Source: Eutreptiella sp. 'Long Island Sound 2002'
Lineage: Eukaryota > Euglenozoa > Euglenophyceae > Eutreptiales > Eutreptiaceae
Length of the DNA stretch: 64,000 nucleotides
Assembly (NCBI GenBank): GCA_964036045.1
Contig: OZ038382.1
Location: 77,909,918-77,973,917, forward strand
Direction: 5' to 3'
Positions 10,319 to 19,222 of this stretch are shown piece by piece. The notes under the pieces were generated by a model. It saw only the letters and a program-made list of their open reading frames with translations. It made no database searches and was not told the DNA's origin. Position numbers and translations under genes: made by a program. Each line of letters begins with the position of its first letter. Within the stretch, counting starts at the first letter, position 1.

Positions 10319-11105
10319 AGAAAAGTTTATAGTGGTTTCAGCACTGTGTTTTTGTCTCTCCTGCTGCTTGCTGTAGGTGTAGGGTTTCCTGCTGCTTGTT
10401 TTTGGAGATGAAAACCTTTTGTTTGCAGAAATATAGTCAATCCAGGATAACCCAAGCCAGAGGTGTGCAAGGAGAAGAGAACTCAGGATCAAAGCATGAA
10501 GGGCTGCAGTGTAAAGAGTGAAAGATGAAAGGATATTCACAGAAACTGCAACTCAGGTCAAATCGGAATGTATATTCACAAAGATAGCTGAAATGTTTTG
10601 GAAAAGAGTTGGAAAACTGCCCCATGGTCACTCTATCTCCATAGTGCCATCTCAGGAGATGTGCACTATTTGTTTTGGGTCCCATATGTGCTGAGGTGGC
10701 AGGGCATGTGGCGATGAGGTCACTGCCATGTCACATGGGATCTTCCTACTTAGCTAGGCACACCGGAAATTGAACCCAGGACGTCTCAAAAAGGGGAGCC
10801 CAGCCCCCTAGGGTGCATACCACTAAGATAGCTAAGAATTCATGGAAAAACATAGATAAATTCACAGGCTCTGCCTTGGATATGTCAGTTCTCAGTCAAC
10901 TCAGGAAAAGATGATTTGCCTCACATTGAAAGGGGATTAAGGGGTCCACTCCATATCCTGATTGGGTGTTTGGTTCCATAGGTCAAAATGTGTTATCACC
11001 AGTTTTGGTGGGATCAATACTAAGATGGAAATGCCTGGATGCTCAGTGCATCTGTAATACAACTAGAGTATGCCTCGAAGCATTGGAAAAGCACTTTTTC
11101 TTACT
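10319..11105 (-). repeat. R1 copy 1 (787 bp dispersed, LTR-like repeat)
   Basis: The block from AGAAAAGTTTATAGTGG to GCACTTTTTCTTACT recurs at 37349-38135 with exactly the same length (787 bp) and only scattered differences, and in diverged form at 63269-64000. In both full copies it lies immediately 5' of a retroelement Gag region on the minus strand. It may therefore be a 5' LTR, but it lacks TG...CA ends and no matching 3' copy is present. It contains a tRNA-like segment (separate entry). The orientation given follows the adjacent elements. Confidence 0.75.
10749..10836 (-). other. tRNA-like segment inside R1 copy 1
   Basis: Read on the minus strand, an 8 bp terminal stem (CTTAGCTA ... 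TAGCTAAG) encloses an A-box-like sequence (TATCTTAGTGGTATG), a G-rich hairpin (GGGGG, 7 nt loop CTGGGCT, CCCCT) and a B-box-like GGGTTCAATTTCC. The order and spacing imitate a tRNA of 88 nt, but the D-to-anticodon distance is a few bases too long. I take it as tRNA-derived (SINE-like) and possibly a pol III promoter, not a working tRNA. Confidence 0.45.
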
Positions 11106-12199
11106 CCCCCCTTGTGCTGTGGTGGCCACCACTGTCGCATTTTAGGAAAAAGGGATTTTTTCTTGGCCTTTCCTTGGTTTCCACATCTACTTTAAAATAC
11201 CTATGGTTTCCCTCACACAGAAAAATGGGCGCTCACCATGGCTGGCGCTCCTTTGCTGCTCTGTTTGTAACATTTCCGACAGAAGACTCAGCGCTCATGG
11301 CGCTGCCGAGGCTCCTGTGGCTTGGTTGGGTTAGTTTGGGAGCATGCCAAAACATGTGCATGTGCATCCCTCCCTCCAAGACGCAGCGCGACACAAACCC
11401 AACGCAAGACACAATATACACACTCGCATGGGTTCTCGTAAACCTGCTGGCGACCTGTGATCTGTCTTAGGGGGAAGGGAGTCGTGGGAAAAATTAAATT
11501 GCCCCTTGGTGGGGTCTTGGGTTCTGCTCAGTCTCTCCAGGCTGCTGCGTTTCGGCCAGAACACGGCCTACTCAGCGAGGCTGCGCGTGGGTATCTGCAG
11601 AAGCAGGAATGGGAGAATTCTGGACGAATCCACGCAAAAGCGAAGCGACGACACCAAAATCCGTCAAATGACGGCCTAGAATTTTTCTGAAACAACACAC
11701 CTCAGCAGAATCCAATTGTGCATCAGAAGCAAATTTTTATAAAAATTATAGTCATCTCTAGATTTTTTAAAACAAGAAATTCCTACCCATAGAAAGGCGG
11801 CGCGCAGGAGCGGCTCCTAGCGAAGCGCCGGAAAATGGAGAAATAATGGAATTATAAACGTATGTCTCACGTAGTCTTGAAAATGACGAGACACACATTA
11901 ATAAATAAACATACAGATTCCACCCACACTAATAGAAGTATCGAAAATTCAAGAATTCGAAAATCAACGAAAAAGACTTCAATGAATCAGGTATAAACTA
12001 CAGGTATGCTCGTCTCGTATGCCGCATACACATTGCTCGTCTCGTGTCTCCGTGAACGAGTCTTGTAGCAGCGCTAACAACGATAGGACGCGATAGAGGG
12101 ATTGATTAGAAAGATTGCAGATGATTAGAGGTCAGATCAGGGTGATTAGACATACACACAAGTGCATAGCAACGTTCTTCGCGTGCGCCCCTCACTTGC
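11106..12199. other. Non-coding region without recognised genes
   Basis: No frame shows family motifs. The sequence contains GCGCTC-rich stretches (11230-11320), a GGAGCGGCTCC palindrome near 11808, and CTCGTCTCGT repeats at 12010-12050. Part of the right side (from about 12000) may belong to the terminal region of element C, but I can show homology to element D only from about 12200. Confidence 0.4.
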
Positions 12200-12412
12200 T
12201 CTCTCTTTCCAGCGGTAGGTAAGGTGAGTAAGCCCAGGCGAGGCCACCCCCTGGTGGAGTTCGTGATTAAGTTTCAGATGGGCAGGTGTGCCCACAATAC
12301 AAGTGCATGCTCGCGCATTCACACACGCATTAAAGGGTAGGCCACGCGAAGTGCGCACGGTAAACCTTGTTTAGGCTACCCAGGGGCTCCTCGGTACGTT
12401 CTTTGAGAGAAC
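12200..12412 (-). repeat. Element C 3' terminal region, distal fragment
   Basis: The reverse complement of this stretch matches element D at about 49700-49890: GGTAACCTAAACAAGGTTTACCGTGCGCACTT is nearly shared, followed by GGCCTACCCTTT and a GCTTACTCACCTTACCTACC-type segment. The other half of the same terminal region starts at 22692. Element B is inserted exactly between them. Confidence 0.7.
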
Positions 12413-12417
12413 CTGAG
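12413..12417. repeat. Target-site duplication of element B (CTGAG), 3' side
   Basis: CTGAG directly abuts the outer end of the 3' LTR and is repeated at 22692-22696 next to the 5' LTR. Five base pairs is the usual Ty3/gypsy duplication length. Confidence 0.9.
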
Positions 12418-12897
12418 TGTAACCGCTGCATAGTGGTTGATCTTTGTTGTGACTGCGAAGCCTGTAGCCTTGATGCCCCAGGGGTGGTAACGCCCGACAC
12501 TGCCCCTGATATCTCCGAACCCACATAACCCTCTTCGGACCCATATCCAGCCTCTGGGAGCGACATATGCGAAGCACTTGTAAGTCCAGTGAACTCCATG
12601 GTGGAATATGAAGAGTACGAAAACCCGGTCTACAAAAACGGAGCAGACATAGAATCTCAATGCGCATTCATCGCACATAATGACACAACGTGAAATCATT
12701 CGAAATAATTTAAATAAATCCAATTGGGAAATCACGAAAGACAAATGCGACTCGGCGCGCGCTCACAGGCGACATCTGGCGGCGAACGGAAAACATGAAA
12801 TGAAGCGGAAAATTTACTGCACTAATGTACATCTGAGAATCATTGAAATTCTGATCACATCAGTGTATAATTGAGTGCTGTCACTGCTGCCGTTACA
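12418..12897 (-). repeat. Element B 3' LTR (480 bp)
   Basis: In element orientation it begins TGTAACGGCAGCAG and ends GCAGCGGTTACA. It aligns end to end with 22212-22691 with about nine substitutions and no length difference. It contains a copy of the first ~60 Gag codons, because the Gag frame begins inside the LTR. Confidence 0.93.
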
Positions 12898-12908
12898 CTC
12901 CCCCTCTG
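12898..12908 (-). other. Element B polypurine tract
   Basis: On the minus strand AGAGGGGGAG lies directly upstream of the TGTAAC start of the 3' LTR. This is the expected place and composition for the plus-strand DNA primer. Confidence 0.85.
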
Positions 12909-14243
12909 AAAACATACGCCAGTATGTCAGGCTGGGTCAAGTGAAGTGAACGAAACGTCGGAAGTGACCAAAAACCGACTAATGTAAGGCAAAATGTGTG
13001 AAATTGAGCTGAATTGAGCAAAATTGTGCTGAGATCTGTGCTTCGCGATGGCCATCGACTTGAATGAAACGTATATGTACCTCAGGGCACACAGAAAAAG
13101 CTTCGTTCAAGCTCGAAAATTCGAAAATTGAAAGTCTGAGTGAAGAATGTACATGATGATCCATGATACATGATTCATGATGAAATCAGGATCTGACATC
13201 CCACTGCCAGAAAACAGAAAACGAGCGTCGCCATGTCGTCGAGCGTCAGAAAAATAGGGTATCCCTTCATGGAGTCCAAGATATGTGAAACTGGCTGGTG
13301 TCATTTGCAGTCATGAGACCAGATGCCAGATTATGGTACAAAATGTGCCTGAATTGGGACCAAAATCAGTGAATCGCGCACGGATTGAGGGTGGCGAAAT
13401 CTGCAGCAAGCCAGTATAGGTCCAATTCAGTGTCGAAAGACTCTGTGTGTAGTGCTGAACGGAAATCCAGTTCTCATTCATAGCCAGTCCAGGTCAAATC
13501 CTCATGATGTTGATGAATCCCATGATGGAAATCCAATAATTTAAGGTAATGATAGCCAAGAAAACCCAGTGGGCGCTAACCACACTGTCAGTATTGTCTC
13601 CCGGGCTTCATGTTTAATCCAGTATGAGCCAGAAGGGGTAATTGACTCGTTATAGTCCCAGAATGTATAAGCATCCAACGCTTGGTACTGGGAATTTGCG
13701 AAAGTTGAGCTGATTCTGAGGGGGATTCCAACACAATCCACAGATGAACAGCGAGTCGACACAAGTAAGAACACCATCGTCGTCACTTGGTCTATATAAG
13801 CCCTTTGATAGTGATCGTTTGCAAGAGAAACCAACTGTCTCAATGTAAGAGCTGATGGAAATCACATTCCCAGCAGATCCGTCAAACACATGAAACGAAT
13901 CAGACTCAGTCATGTGCCAGAATCTCTGTAATGAGCACGAACTCGAACGAGTCTTTCCCAAGGCGAGTAGGGGGGTCCAGTCGACAGCAAAACACGAGAG
14001 TGTCGTCGTGGTTGAGGATAATGGCCTTTCGGATCTTCGGATTGGAATCATCTGAGATGAAGCACATGATTCACATGATGACCATGATGGGAATGATGGA
14101 TGGAATGACTAGGATGACCCCACAATGTGCCATCATCTGTCCATCGAACCACATAGACGATGCGTCAGGACTGTTGTGTCCCCATGCCAAGGGTATGTGT
14201 CGACCTTAAACCTTTTCGAAAGTTTCGGCGAGTTGAATTCTGA
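12909..14243 (-). other. Element B 3' untranslated region
   Basis: About 1.3 kb separates the integrase stop from the PPT. No frame has recognisable motifs. Short ATGATG/CATGAT-rich patches occur at about 13150-13185, 13500-13530 and 14060-14115. They look like simple-sequence drift but could be RNA structural elements. An internal promoter or packaging signal cannot be judged by eye. Confidence 0.5.
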
Positions 14244-16241
14244 TCAGATCTTGTCTCGAATAGATTCTGCCACAATTGGAGCTTCTTCTTGTGCTTGTAA
14301 GTCTTCCTCGGTGACACAATCTTTGATCAGCGAGAGCTCTTTGTCAATCTCAGGGTGTTTCTTCAGGAACTTGATGAAAGTGTCCGTATACCCATGGATA
14401 AAACTTGAGGCTGGCTCCCATTTGTCCTCTTCTGGACCGAATCCTTTCCATCTGCACAGAAAGTACCACTTGTTTCGAGCATTCTTCTTGTAATCAAGAA
14501 TCTTCTCCAACTCAAAACTGCTTGTGACGATCTTCCTGTCGCTCAGGTACTTCGAAGTCCAATAGAGAGGCTTGAACCTTCCTTTGGGGCAGGGTACTTC
14601 GGCCTTCAAACGATCTCGATGTACTTCTTGATGCCTGCCTGGCTCAATTTCAATGTTGAATGTAGTCTCACTTAGTTGACTCTTGACTTGAAATGGGCCA
14701 TCCGACAAAGGTAACAATTTGTTGTTGTCCTTCAGGGTCTCGTCTGACTTACGAAGCCAAACTTGCTGGCCTTTTTCGAAGGGTTTTCCTTGCTCTCCTG
14801 ACTTATTTTTGAACGTCAACCAATCTGCTTGAATTTCCACTTTGGCTTGGATCCACTTGGCTTCTAAATCCTTGATCCTCTCAAACCATTGCGAGGCGTC
14901 GTAGCACTGCCTTGGATGATACATCACTGGTCCTGGACCCATCTTCTCGCGACAAAAAACCAGCTCATTCGGACTTAATCCAGTGTAATTCTTGGTGCGA
15001 TGGTATCTTCTCAAGACACAGTAAATTGTCTCCAACCAATTGTAGTCTTTTTCAGTCGCCAGGAATTTTCTCAGAATGGAGATAAGAATTCTTCCAGCGC
15101 GTTCAGCAGGGAGAGCTCGATGGTCATAGACTCGGGCACGAAGGTGATGAACTCCCAATAGGGCACACATGTTCTCCCACCAAGTCCAAATGAACTCTTT
15201 CCCACTGTCCGTCAGAATTTTACTGGGAACATCCCAGTTACTCATCCACTGACTTGCAGTCCACTTGGCAGCCATTTCAGAGGTGAGATGCTTCGTGTTG
15301 CAAGGGAGGACCTGGATGTAGCCACTGTGGCGGTCTTGAATTAACAAAACCCCATCGATAGGCTTCCTCGTGTAGAGACATTCCTCTTGGATTTGTCCCA
15401 ACTCGAAGACATCCGCCGTCACCTTGTCGAACAACCTCTCAGGAATTGGTAATCCCTTCAGTAGTCCTTCTGCCTTTTGATTCTTAGGGATGGTCGCCTG
15501 ACATTGCTTGCATCCTTTGGCAACTCGTTCACAGGCACCCTTGAGGTCCCGTGTGTACACTCTGTGGCGTAGCTCCTGCTCCAGCACACGAGAATGTGTG
15601 CGCGCTGTCTCATTCCGATGCCAATGTTTGACATATTGGTCAATCAGACAATCAGGAACACAAATCCGTCCTTGCCAAAATAACTTGTCGCCTTGGATTT
15701 TGAAATCAGACGTCTCTTCAGAGTCGTAAGGCTTGTCCCCTTTCAACTTATGGTATACAGACCCAAAGAACCTGTCCTCCTTGTACTTCTTCGTCCAATC
15801 CACATAGAGGAAGGAAGTTTCCTTGTCCTTTTGTTGTGGAGGGAGCGTGGATTTCGCTTTGGATCTCGTCGTAGGAAACACATTCAGGAGTGGCAGCGAT
15901 GACTCAGAGTCAGAGTTAACTCCTGCAGTCTGATCTGCCTTGGTAATCTCCTTGCATCTGACCAAATCCACCTTCATCCGAACTTTAATCGAACATTGGA
16001 GACAATGTTTCTTGATCAGTGCTTGTTCCTCCTTGTCGAACTCGATCACTTCAGCTTTATCCGTCGCTGTCCCATGAAAACTCACTTCAGAGTAAGCCTC
16101 TGAGGCTGGGTAGGCCCAGCGACTCAGGGCGTCCGCCACTGTGTTGTAGCGACCCGAAATGTAAGTCACATGGAGATCAAATCTGCTGAGAGTTTCATGC
16201 CAACTGCCTCTTCTCCCAGCTGGTCCACCAGGGGTATCCAC
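14244..16241 (-). CDS. Element B integrase with chromodomain (plus RNase H tail)
   Basis: The 665-residue frame starts at the end of RNase H (YISGRYNTVADALSRWAYPAS), in phase with the RT frame upstream across one TAA at 16266. The integrase zinc module has two histidines (HWHRNE ... THSRVLEQELRHRV) and CKQC. The DDE core shows TADVFELG, ILTDSGKEF and a glutamate in LPAERAGR, so all three catalytic residues look present. The C-terminal barrel (KGQQVWLRKSDE ... GPFQVKSQLSETTFNI) is followed by a chromodomain: FELEKILDYKKN, WYFLCRWKGFG, DKWEPASSF. The enzyme joins cDNA ends to host DNA in the nucleus. The chromodomain probably biases target choice. Confidence 0.92.
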   Translation of the reverse strand: MDTPGGPAGRRGSWHETLSRFDLHVTYISGRYNTVADALSRWAYPASEAYSEVSFHGTATDKAEVIEFDKEEQALIKKHCLQCSIKVRMKVDLVRCKEITKADQTAGVNSDSESSLPLLNVFPTTRSKAKSTLPPQQKDKETSFLYVDWTKKYKEDRFFGSVYHKLKGDKPYDSEETSDFKIQGDKLFWQGRICVPDCLIDQYVKHWHRNETARTHSRVLEQELRHRVYTRDLKGACERVAKGCKQCQATIPKNQKAEGLLKGLPIPERLFDKVTADVFELGQIQEECLYTRKPIDGVLLIQDRHSGYIQVLPCNTKHLTSEMAAKWTASQWMSNWDVPSKILTDSGKEFIWTWWENMCALLGVHHLRARVYDHRALPAERAGRILISILRKFLATEKDYNWLETIYCVLRRYHRTKNYTGLSPNELVFCREKMGPGPVMYHPRQCYDASQWFERIKDLEAKWIQAKVEIQADWLTFKNKSGEQGKPFEKGQQVWLRKSDETLKDNNKLLPLSDGPFQVKSQLSETTFNIEIEPGRHQEVHRDRLKAEVPCPKGRFKPLYWTSKYLSDRKIVTSSFELEKILDYKKNARNKWYFLCRWKGFGPEEDKWEPASSFIHGYTDTFIKFLKKHPEIDKELSLIKDCVTEEDLQAQEEAPIVAESIRDKI

Positions 16242-16265
16242 ATGTTCTGTCCTCGAGCTCTCCAG

Positions 16266-18068
16266 TTACTTGTGGTCAGTTAGTACCTCAACGCGATGGC
16301 CCAAGATCCACCCTCCATAACGCCGTAAGGCACAAAGGATTGCGTAGGCTTCTTGTTCCCTTGGACTCCAATTTCGCTGCCTTGTTGTAAGCTTGCGAGA
16401 CCAGAAAGCCAGAGGATGATGGTGACCTTCGTCGTCGACTTGTTCGATCGTGGCACCAATGGCGTAACGACTGGCGTCTGTACGAATATAAAAAGGTCTT
16501 CCATCCAACCACGGAGTCTTTAATGTAACCACATTTGCCAGTGCTTCCTTGAGACCAGTAAAGGCTTCTTCACATTCTGGCGTCCACTTGAGCTTGACCT
16601 GCGATCCCTTCTTTCCTTCTATTTTGCCAACCTTGAGTAACTCTGTCAATGGACCAGAGAACTTGGCGTAGAGAGGAAGGAACTCGTGGTAGTAATTGCA
16701 GCAGCCTAAAAAGGCACAAAGTTGCGTGATGGTTTTAGGCCTTTCCCAGAGCTGCAGGGCAGCCATTTTTCCTGGGGCTGGTTTTCTTGTCCCATCTTCC
16801 AAGGCAGAGCCACAAAATTCCACACTCTGGAGGAACATCTTGCCCTTCTTGGGTCCACACACGAGCTTCTCTTGTCGAAGAACTTCGAGAACTTTTCGAA
16901 CTTGTTCTTCGTGCAACTTCAGGCACTCATCAAAGTCTTTTTCCAACGGCGTGGCAATCAGAAGGTCCTCAATGTAGATGCTGCAGAATTCTTGTAAATC
17001 CAGAGACTTGTGCTTCTGAAATAAAATAGTCTCCATCATCTTCTGGAACATCGACGGCGCATTCTTCAGACCCATCGGCAGTACAGTCCACTGGACAGTG
17101 CCACAGGGCGTGCACATTGCCGTCAAATGCCTATCCTCTTTTCGAAGGGGCATCTGATGAAAGCCATGGCGCAAATCCAACACAGTAAAGAGCTTGCCTT
17201 TGGCTCTCGCGGCGATCCCCTTTTCGATCAAAGGGAGAGGATGCGCGTCTGGTACTGTGGCGGCATTCAGAGCTCTGTAATCCACCACTAGACGCCAAGC
17301 ATCTATGCTGGATTGGTCAGCAGGTGGGGGTTTTGGCACAGTAAATGGTGCTGAACACCACTCAGAACTAATGCAGCCCTCCAACCAACCGAACTCATAG
17401 AGATTGCGCTCAATAATCTTTCGCAGGGCATCTGCTTTGGTGCCGTGGAGATAGAATGAACGTTGTTTGTGAACCTTGGAGCCTTCGATTATCTCAATCC
17501 TGGCTTCCCCATTTTCACATCGAATTGGGGGGTTTTTCCACAACTTCCCACTCAGCACGTCATCTTGATAATCTTCGAACACTGCGTCCCTTCTTGCAGA
17601 AATCTTGTCTCCGTCGACCTGATTCCCACATTTAATCACCGACATTATGTCCACCAATTTGCGAATTGTTGGTCGTGGTCTCATGTTCTTGGCCACTTCA
17701 TTCCAAACTTCTTCGTCGCATTGCTGGCGGATGAAGCTCACCTGAGCTCGCTCCTCCGTGGGATCCCACCAATGAAAGGGGTCCACGAATGTCTTGAAGG
17801 GATGGTCGGACGAATTAAGCTTCATTCCTGTCAATTCAGGCGAGATTCTTGGAGATTTGTCATCATTCTTGCTTGAAATCTCGACTTTTTTGGCTTCATT
17901 CTTGTCTGATGGGGACGAATTGTAATGGATGGAGGCGTTCTCCTGAGGGACGCTGATTGTCCTTCCCTCCTTCCGCGACGATACGTCGGGATTCCGCTCT
18001 CGATCGTCTTCATCCACCTGAATTTGTCGATTTTTGAGGAATTTGATATGACCCCTTCTGTTCCCATT
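16266..18068 (-). CDS. Element B reverse transcriptase-RNase H
   Basis: The frame opens after a TGA at 18069-18071 and has no obvious AUG of its own (GTG at 18017), so it is probably reached by a -1 shift from the protease frame. RT motifs: AWRLVVDYRALN, motif A in FTVLDLRHGFHQMPL, PMGLKNAPSMFQ, and a catalytic box reading YIEDLLIA, where the first of the usual two aspartates is glutamate. RNase H has RTDASRYAIGATIEQ, the glutamate in SPREQEAYA and the aspartate in EVLTDHK. A TAA follows immediately, where element A continues with SLQLWHK. The same frame resumes as the integrase ORF. Confidence 0.9.
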   Translation of the reverse strand, partial: NGNRRGHIKFLKNRQIQVDEDDRERNPDVSSRKEGRTISVPQENASIHYNSSPSDKNEAKKVEISSKNDDKSPRISPELTGMKLNSSDHPFKTFVDPFHWWDPTEERAQVSFIRQQCDEEVWNEVAKNMRPRPTIRKLVDIMSVIKCGNQVDGDKISARRDAVFEDYQDDVLSGKLWKNPPIRCENGEARIEIIEGSKVHKQRSFYLHGTKADALRKIIERNLYEFGWLEGCISSEWCSAPFTVPKPPPADQSSIDAWRLVVDYRALNAATVPDAHPLPLIEKGIAARAKGKLFTVLDLRHGFHQMPLRKEDRHLTAMCTPCGTVQWTVLPMGLKNAPSMFQKMMETILFQKHKSLDLQEFCSIYIEDLLIATPLEKDFDECLKLHEEQVRKVLEVLRQEKLVCGPKKGKMFLQSVEFCGSALEDGTRKPAPGKMAALQLWERPKTITQLCAFLGCCNYYHEFLPLYAKFSGPLTELLKVGKIEGKKGSQVKLKWTPECEEAFTGLKEALANVVTLKTPWLDGRPFYIRTDASRYAIGATIEQVDDEGHHHPLAFWSRKLTTRQRNWSPREQEAYAILCALRRYGGWILGHRVEVLTDHK

Positions 18069-19144
18069 TCACTGTCATCTTGCCAATAATCTCCCAGATT
18101 CCCGTCAACTAAGCACACCAACGTGCTCCACGAACGCTGTGGCAAAGGCTGGCCATTGTCTTCGCAATACAGCTTCACTCCCTTGTGAGGTAGCTCGACA
18201 ATGTCGATTGAAATGTCCATAATGTCCTTGAACCACTCTTGTCTTGGCCAATTGGGGACAATTAAAATCGCCTTTGCGCCGGATTGCTTCAGCTTCTGCA
18301 CCACACGAGGAAAAACGTCGAAGGGCGGATTGATCCACAAAGGTTCAGACCAGTCCTCACTCCAGGCATCGTTGTAGAACTTCGGAAATCTTTTATTCTT
18401 TTTGTTTGCAAAGGCATCAATTTCAGGACGAAAATTGTGGTTCTTTTCGAAATAATCCACCAGAATGTCCCGCCATTTGTCGACTACACGATAGCAAACT
18501 GACTTCCACTTCTTGCTGTTCAACGAATCCACCTTTCCTTCGTCGAAATCTTCTTGATTCCTTGTCCATTCCTGCCCCTCTTGCTGAAAATGCAGCTTAT
18601 TTCTCTCCTTGAATTGGTGGATACTCCCGGTATATGGGTGCAGATAATACAGGTCAGACAGGTCGCTGGTCGACAGATCCTGGAGGAAGCATGTCCTGTG
18701 TCCCATGGGCGACACACGGTGAGCGTGAAGCCAGGGTTGACCCAGGAATAAATCATACTTTATGCTGGCTTCATAGAATTTTCCAGCAAACCACTCCTCA
18801 GTGACCGTCTCTTCCACGCTCCACACAGATTGTTTCACCAATCTGACCGCCAATTCTGCTTCTCTGTCGCCACCGTCAAGGCGATGTCCGCTGACTCCCT
18901 CCAGCTGGACAGGCGTCGAGGACATCTTCGTCTCATCCTCCTGCAGAAAGCCTTTTCGCACCAGATTCACCTCTGAACCATTGTCAATCAGACATCTGGC
19001 AAGTCTAACCTTACCATCCGTCGATCTGACCTGGATCCAGCAGACAAACTGGCGCTGCTTGCCTCGCCGGACAGCGCTGAGGACCCAGGCAGGGTACAGG
19101 AGGCCGGAGGAGCGCGCCAGCCGGTCCCAGCAGCGTCCATCCAC
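17831..19144 (-). CDS. Element B protease plus methyltransferase-like domain
   Basis: The 437-residue frame lies in the same frame as Gag, after a UAG and 25 more codons. Residues ~30-145 are a retroviral-type aspartic protease with the catalytic motif CLIDNGSEVNLV (DNG where DTG is usual) and the late motif YDLFLGQPW. Residues ~225-345 resemble the Dam-like methyltransferase module of DIRS-type elements: PEIDAFANKKN, DWSEPLWINPPFDVFPRV with an intact NPPF, AKAILIVPNWPRQEWF, and LPQRSWSTLVCLVDG. The C-terminal 90 residues are basic and overlap the RT frame. A heptamer A AAA AAG lies in the overlap. Whether the methyltransferase-like part is active cannot be told. Confidence 0.82.
   Translation of the reverse strand: MDGRCWDRLARSSGLLYPAWVLSAVRRGKQRQFVCWIQVRSTDGKVRLARCLIDNGSEVNLVRKGFLQEDETKMSSTPVQLEGVSGHRLDGGDREAELAVRLVKQSVWSVEETVTEEWFAGKFYEASIKYDLFLGQPWLHAHRVSPMGHRTCFLQDLSTSDLSDLYYLHPYTGSIHQFKERNKLHFQQEGQEWTRNQEDFDEGKVDSLNSKKWKSVCYRVVDKWRDILVDYFEKNHNFRPEIDAFANKKNKRFPKFYNDAWSEDWSEPLWINPPFDVFPRVVQKLKQSGAKAILIVPNWPRQEWFKDIMDISIDIVELPHKGVKLYCEDNGQPLPQRSWSTLVCLVDGNLGDYWQDDSEMGTEGVISNSSKIDKFRWMKTIESGIPTYRRGRREGQSASLRRTPPSITIRPHQTRMKPKKSRFQARMMTNLQESRLN
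17885..17891 (-). promoter_or_regulatory. Candidate -1 ribosomal frameshift site (A AAA AAG)
   Basis: In the protease-frame reading CCA AAA AAG, the heptamer has the X XXY YYZ form in the correct phase. A -1 slip there enters the RT frame. It sits inside the 238 nt overlap of the two frames. I could not assess a downstream stimulatory structure. The frame change could also be a mutation. Confidence 0.4.
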
Positions 19145-19219
19145 CGCCCCAACTACCCTGATGGGTTTTGTCTCCTGCCACTCAACCCCTGTGTTGGGAT
19201 TTGGGTCAAGTTGGCTTCC

Positions 19220-19222
19220 CTA
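19220..19222 (-). promoter_or_regulatory. In-frame UAG between Gag and protease (readthrough candidate)
   Basis: The context is CAA UAG GGA AGC. The frame stays open on both sides. Gammaretroviruses and some plant viruses express Pol by reading through one stop at this position, and elements C and D also have in-phase stops here. A plain nonsense mutation is the alternative. Confidence 0.45.

Noticed and set aside
10749-10836. A functional tRNA-Pro gene (GGG anticodon loop)
   Set aside because: The distance between D arm and anticodon arm is too long, and the segment is embedded in a dispersed repeat, with decayed sister copies.
11039-11470. 143-codon plus-strand ORF partly in R1
   Set aside because: It starts within repeat R1 and has no recognisable motif; probably chance.
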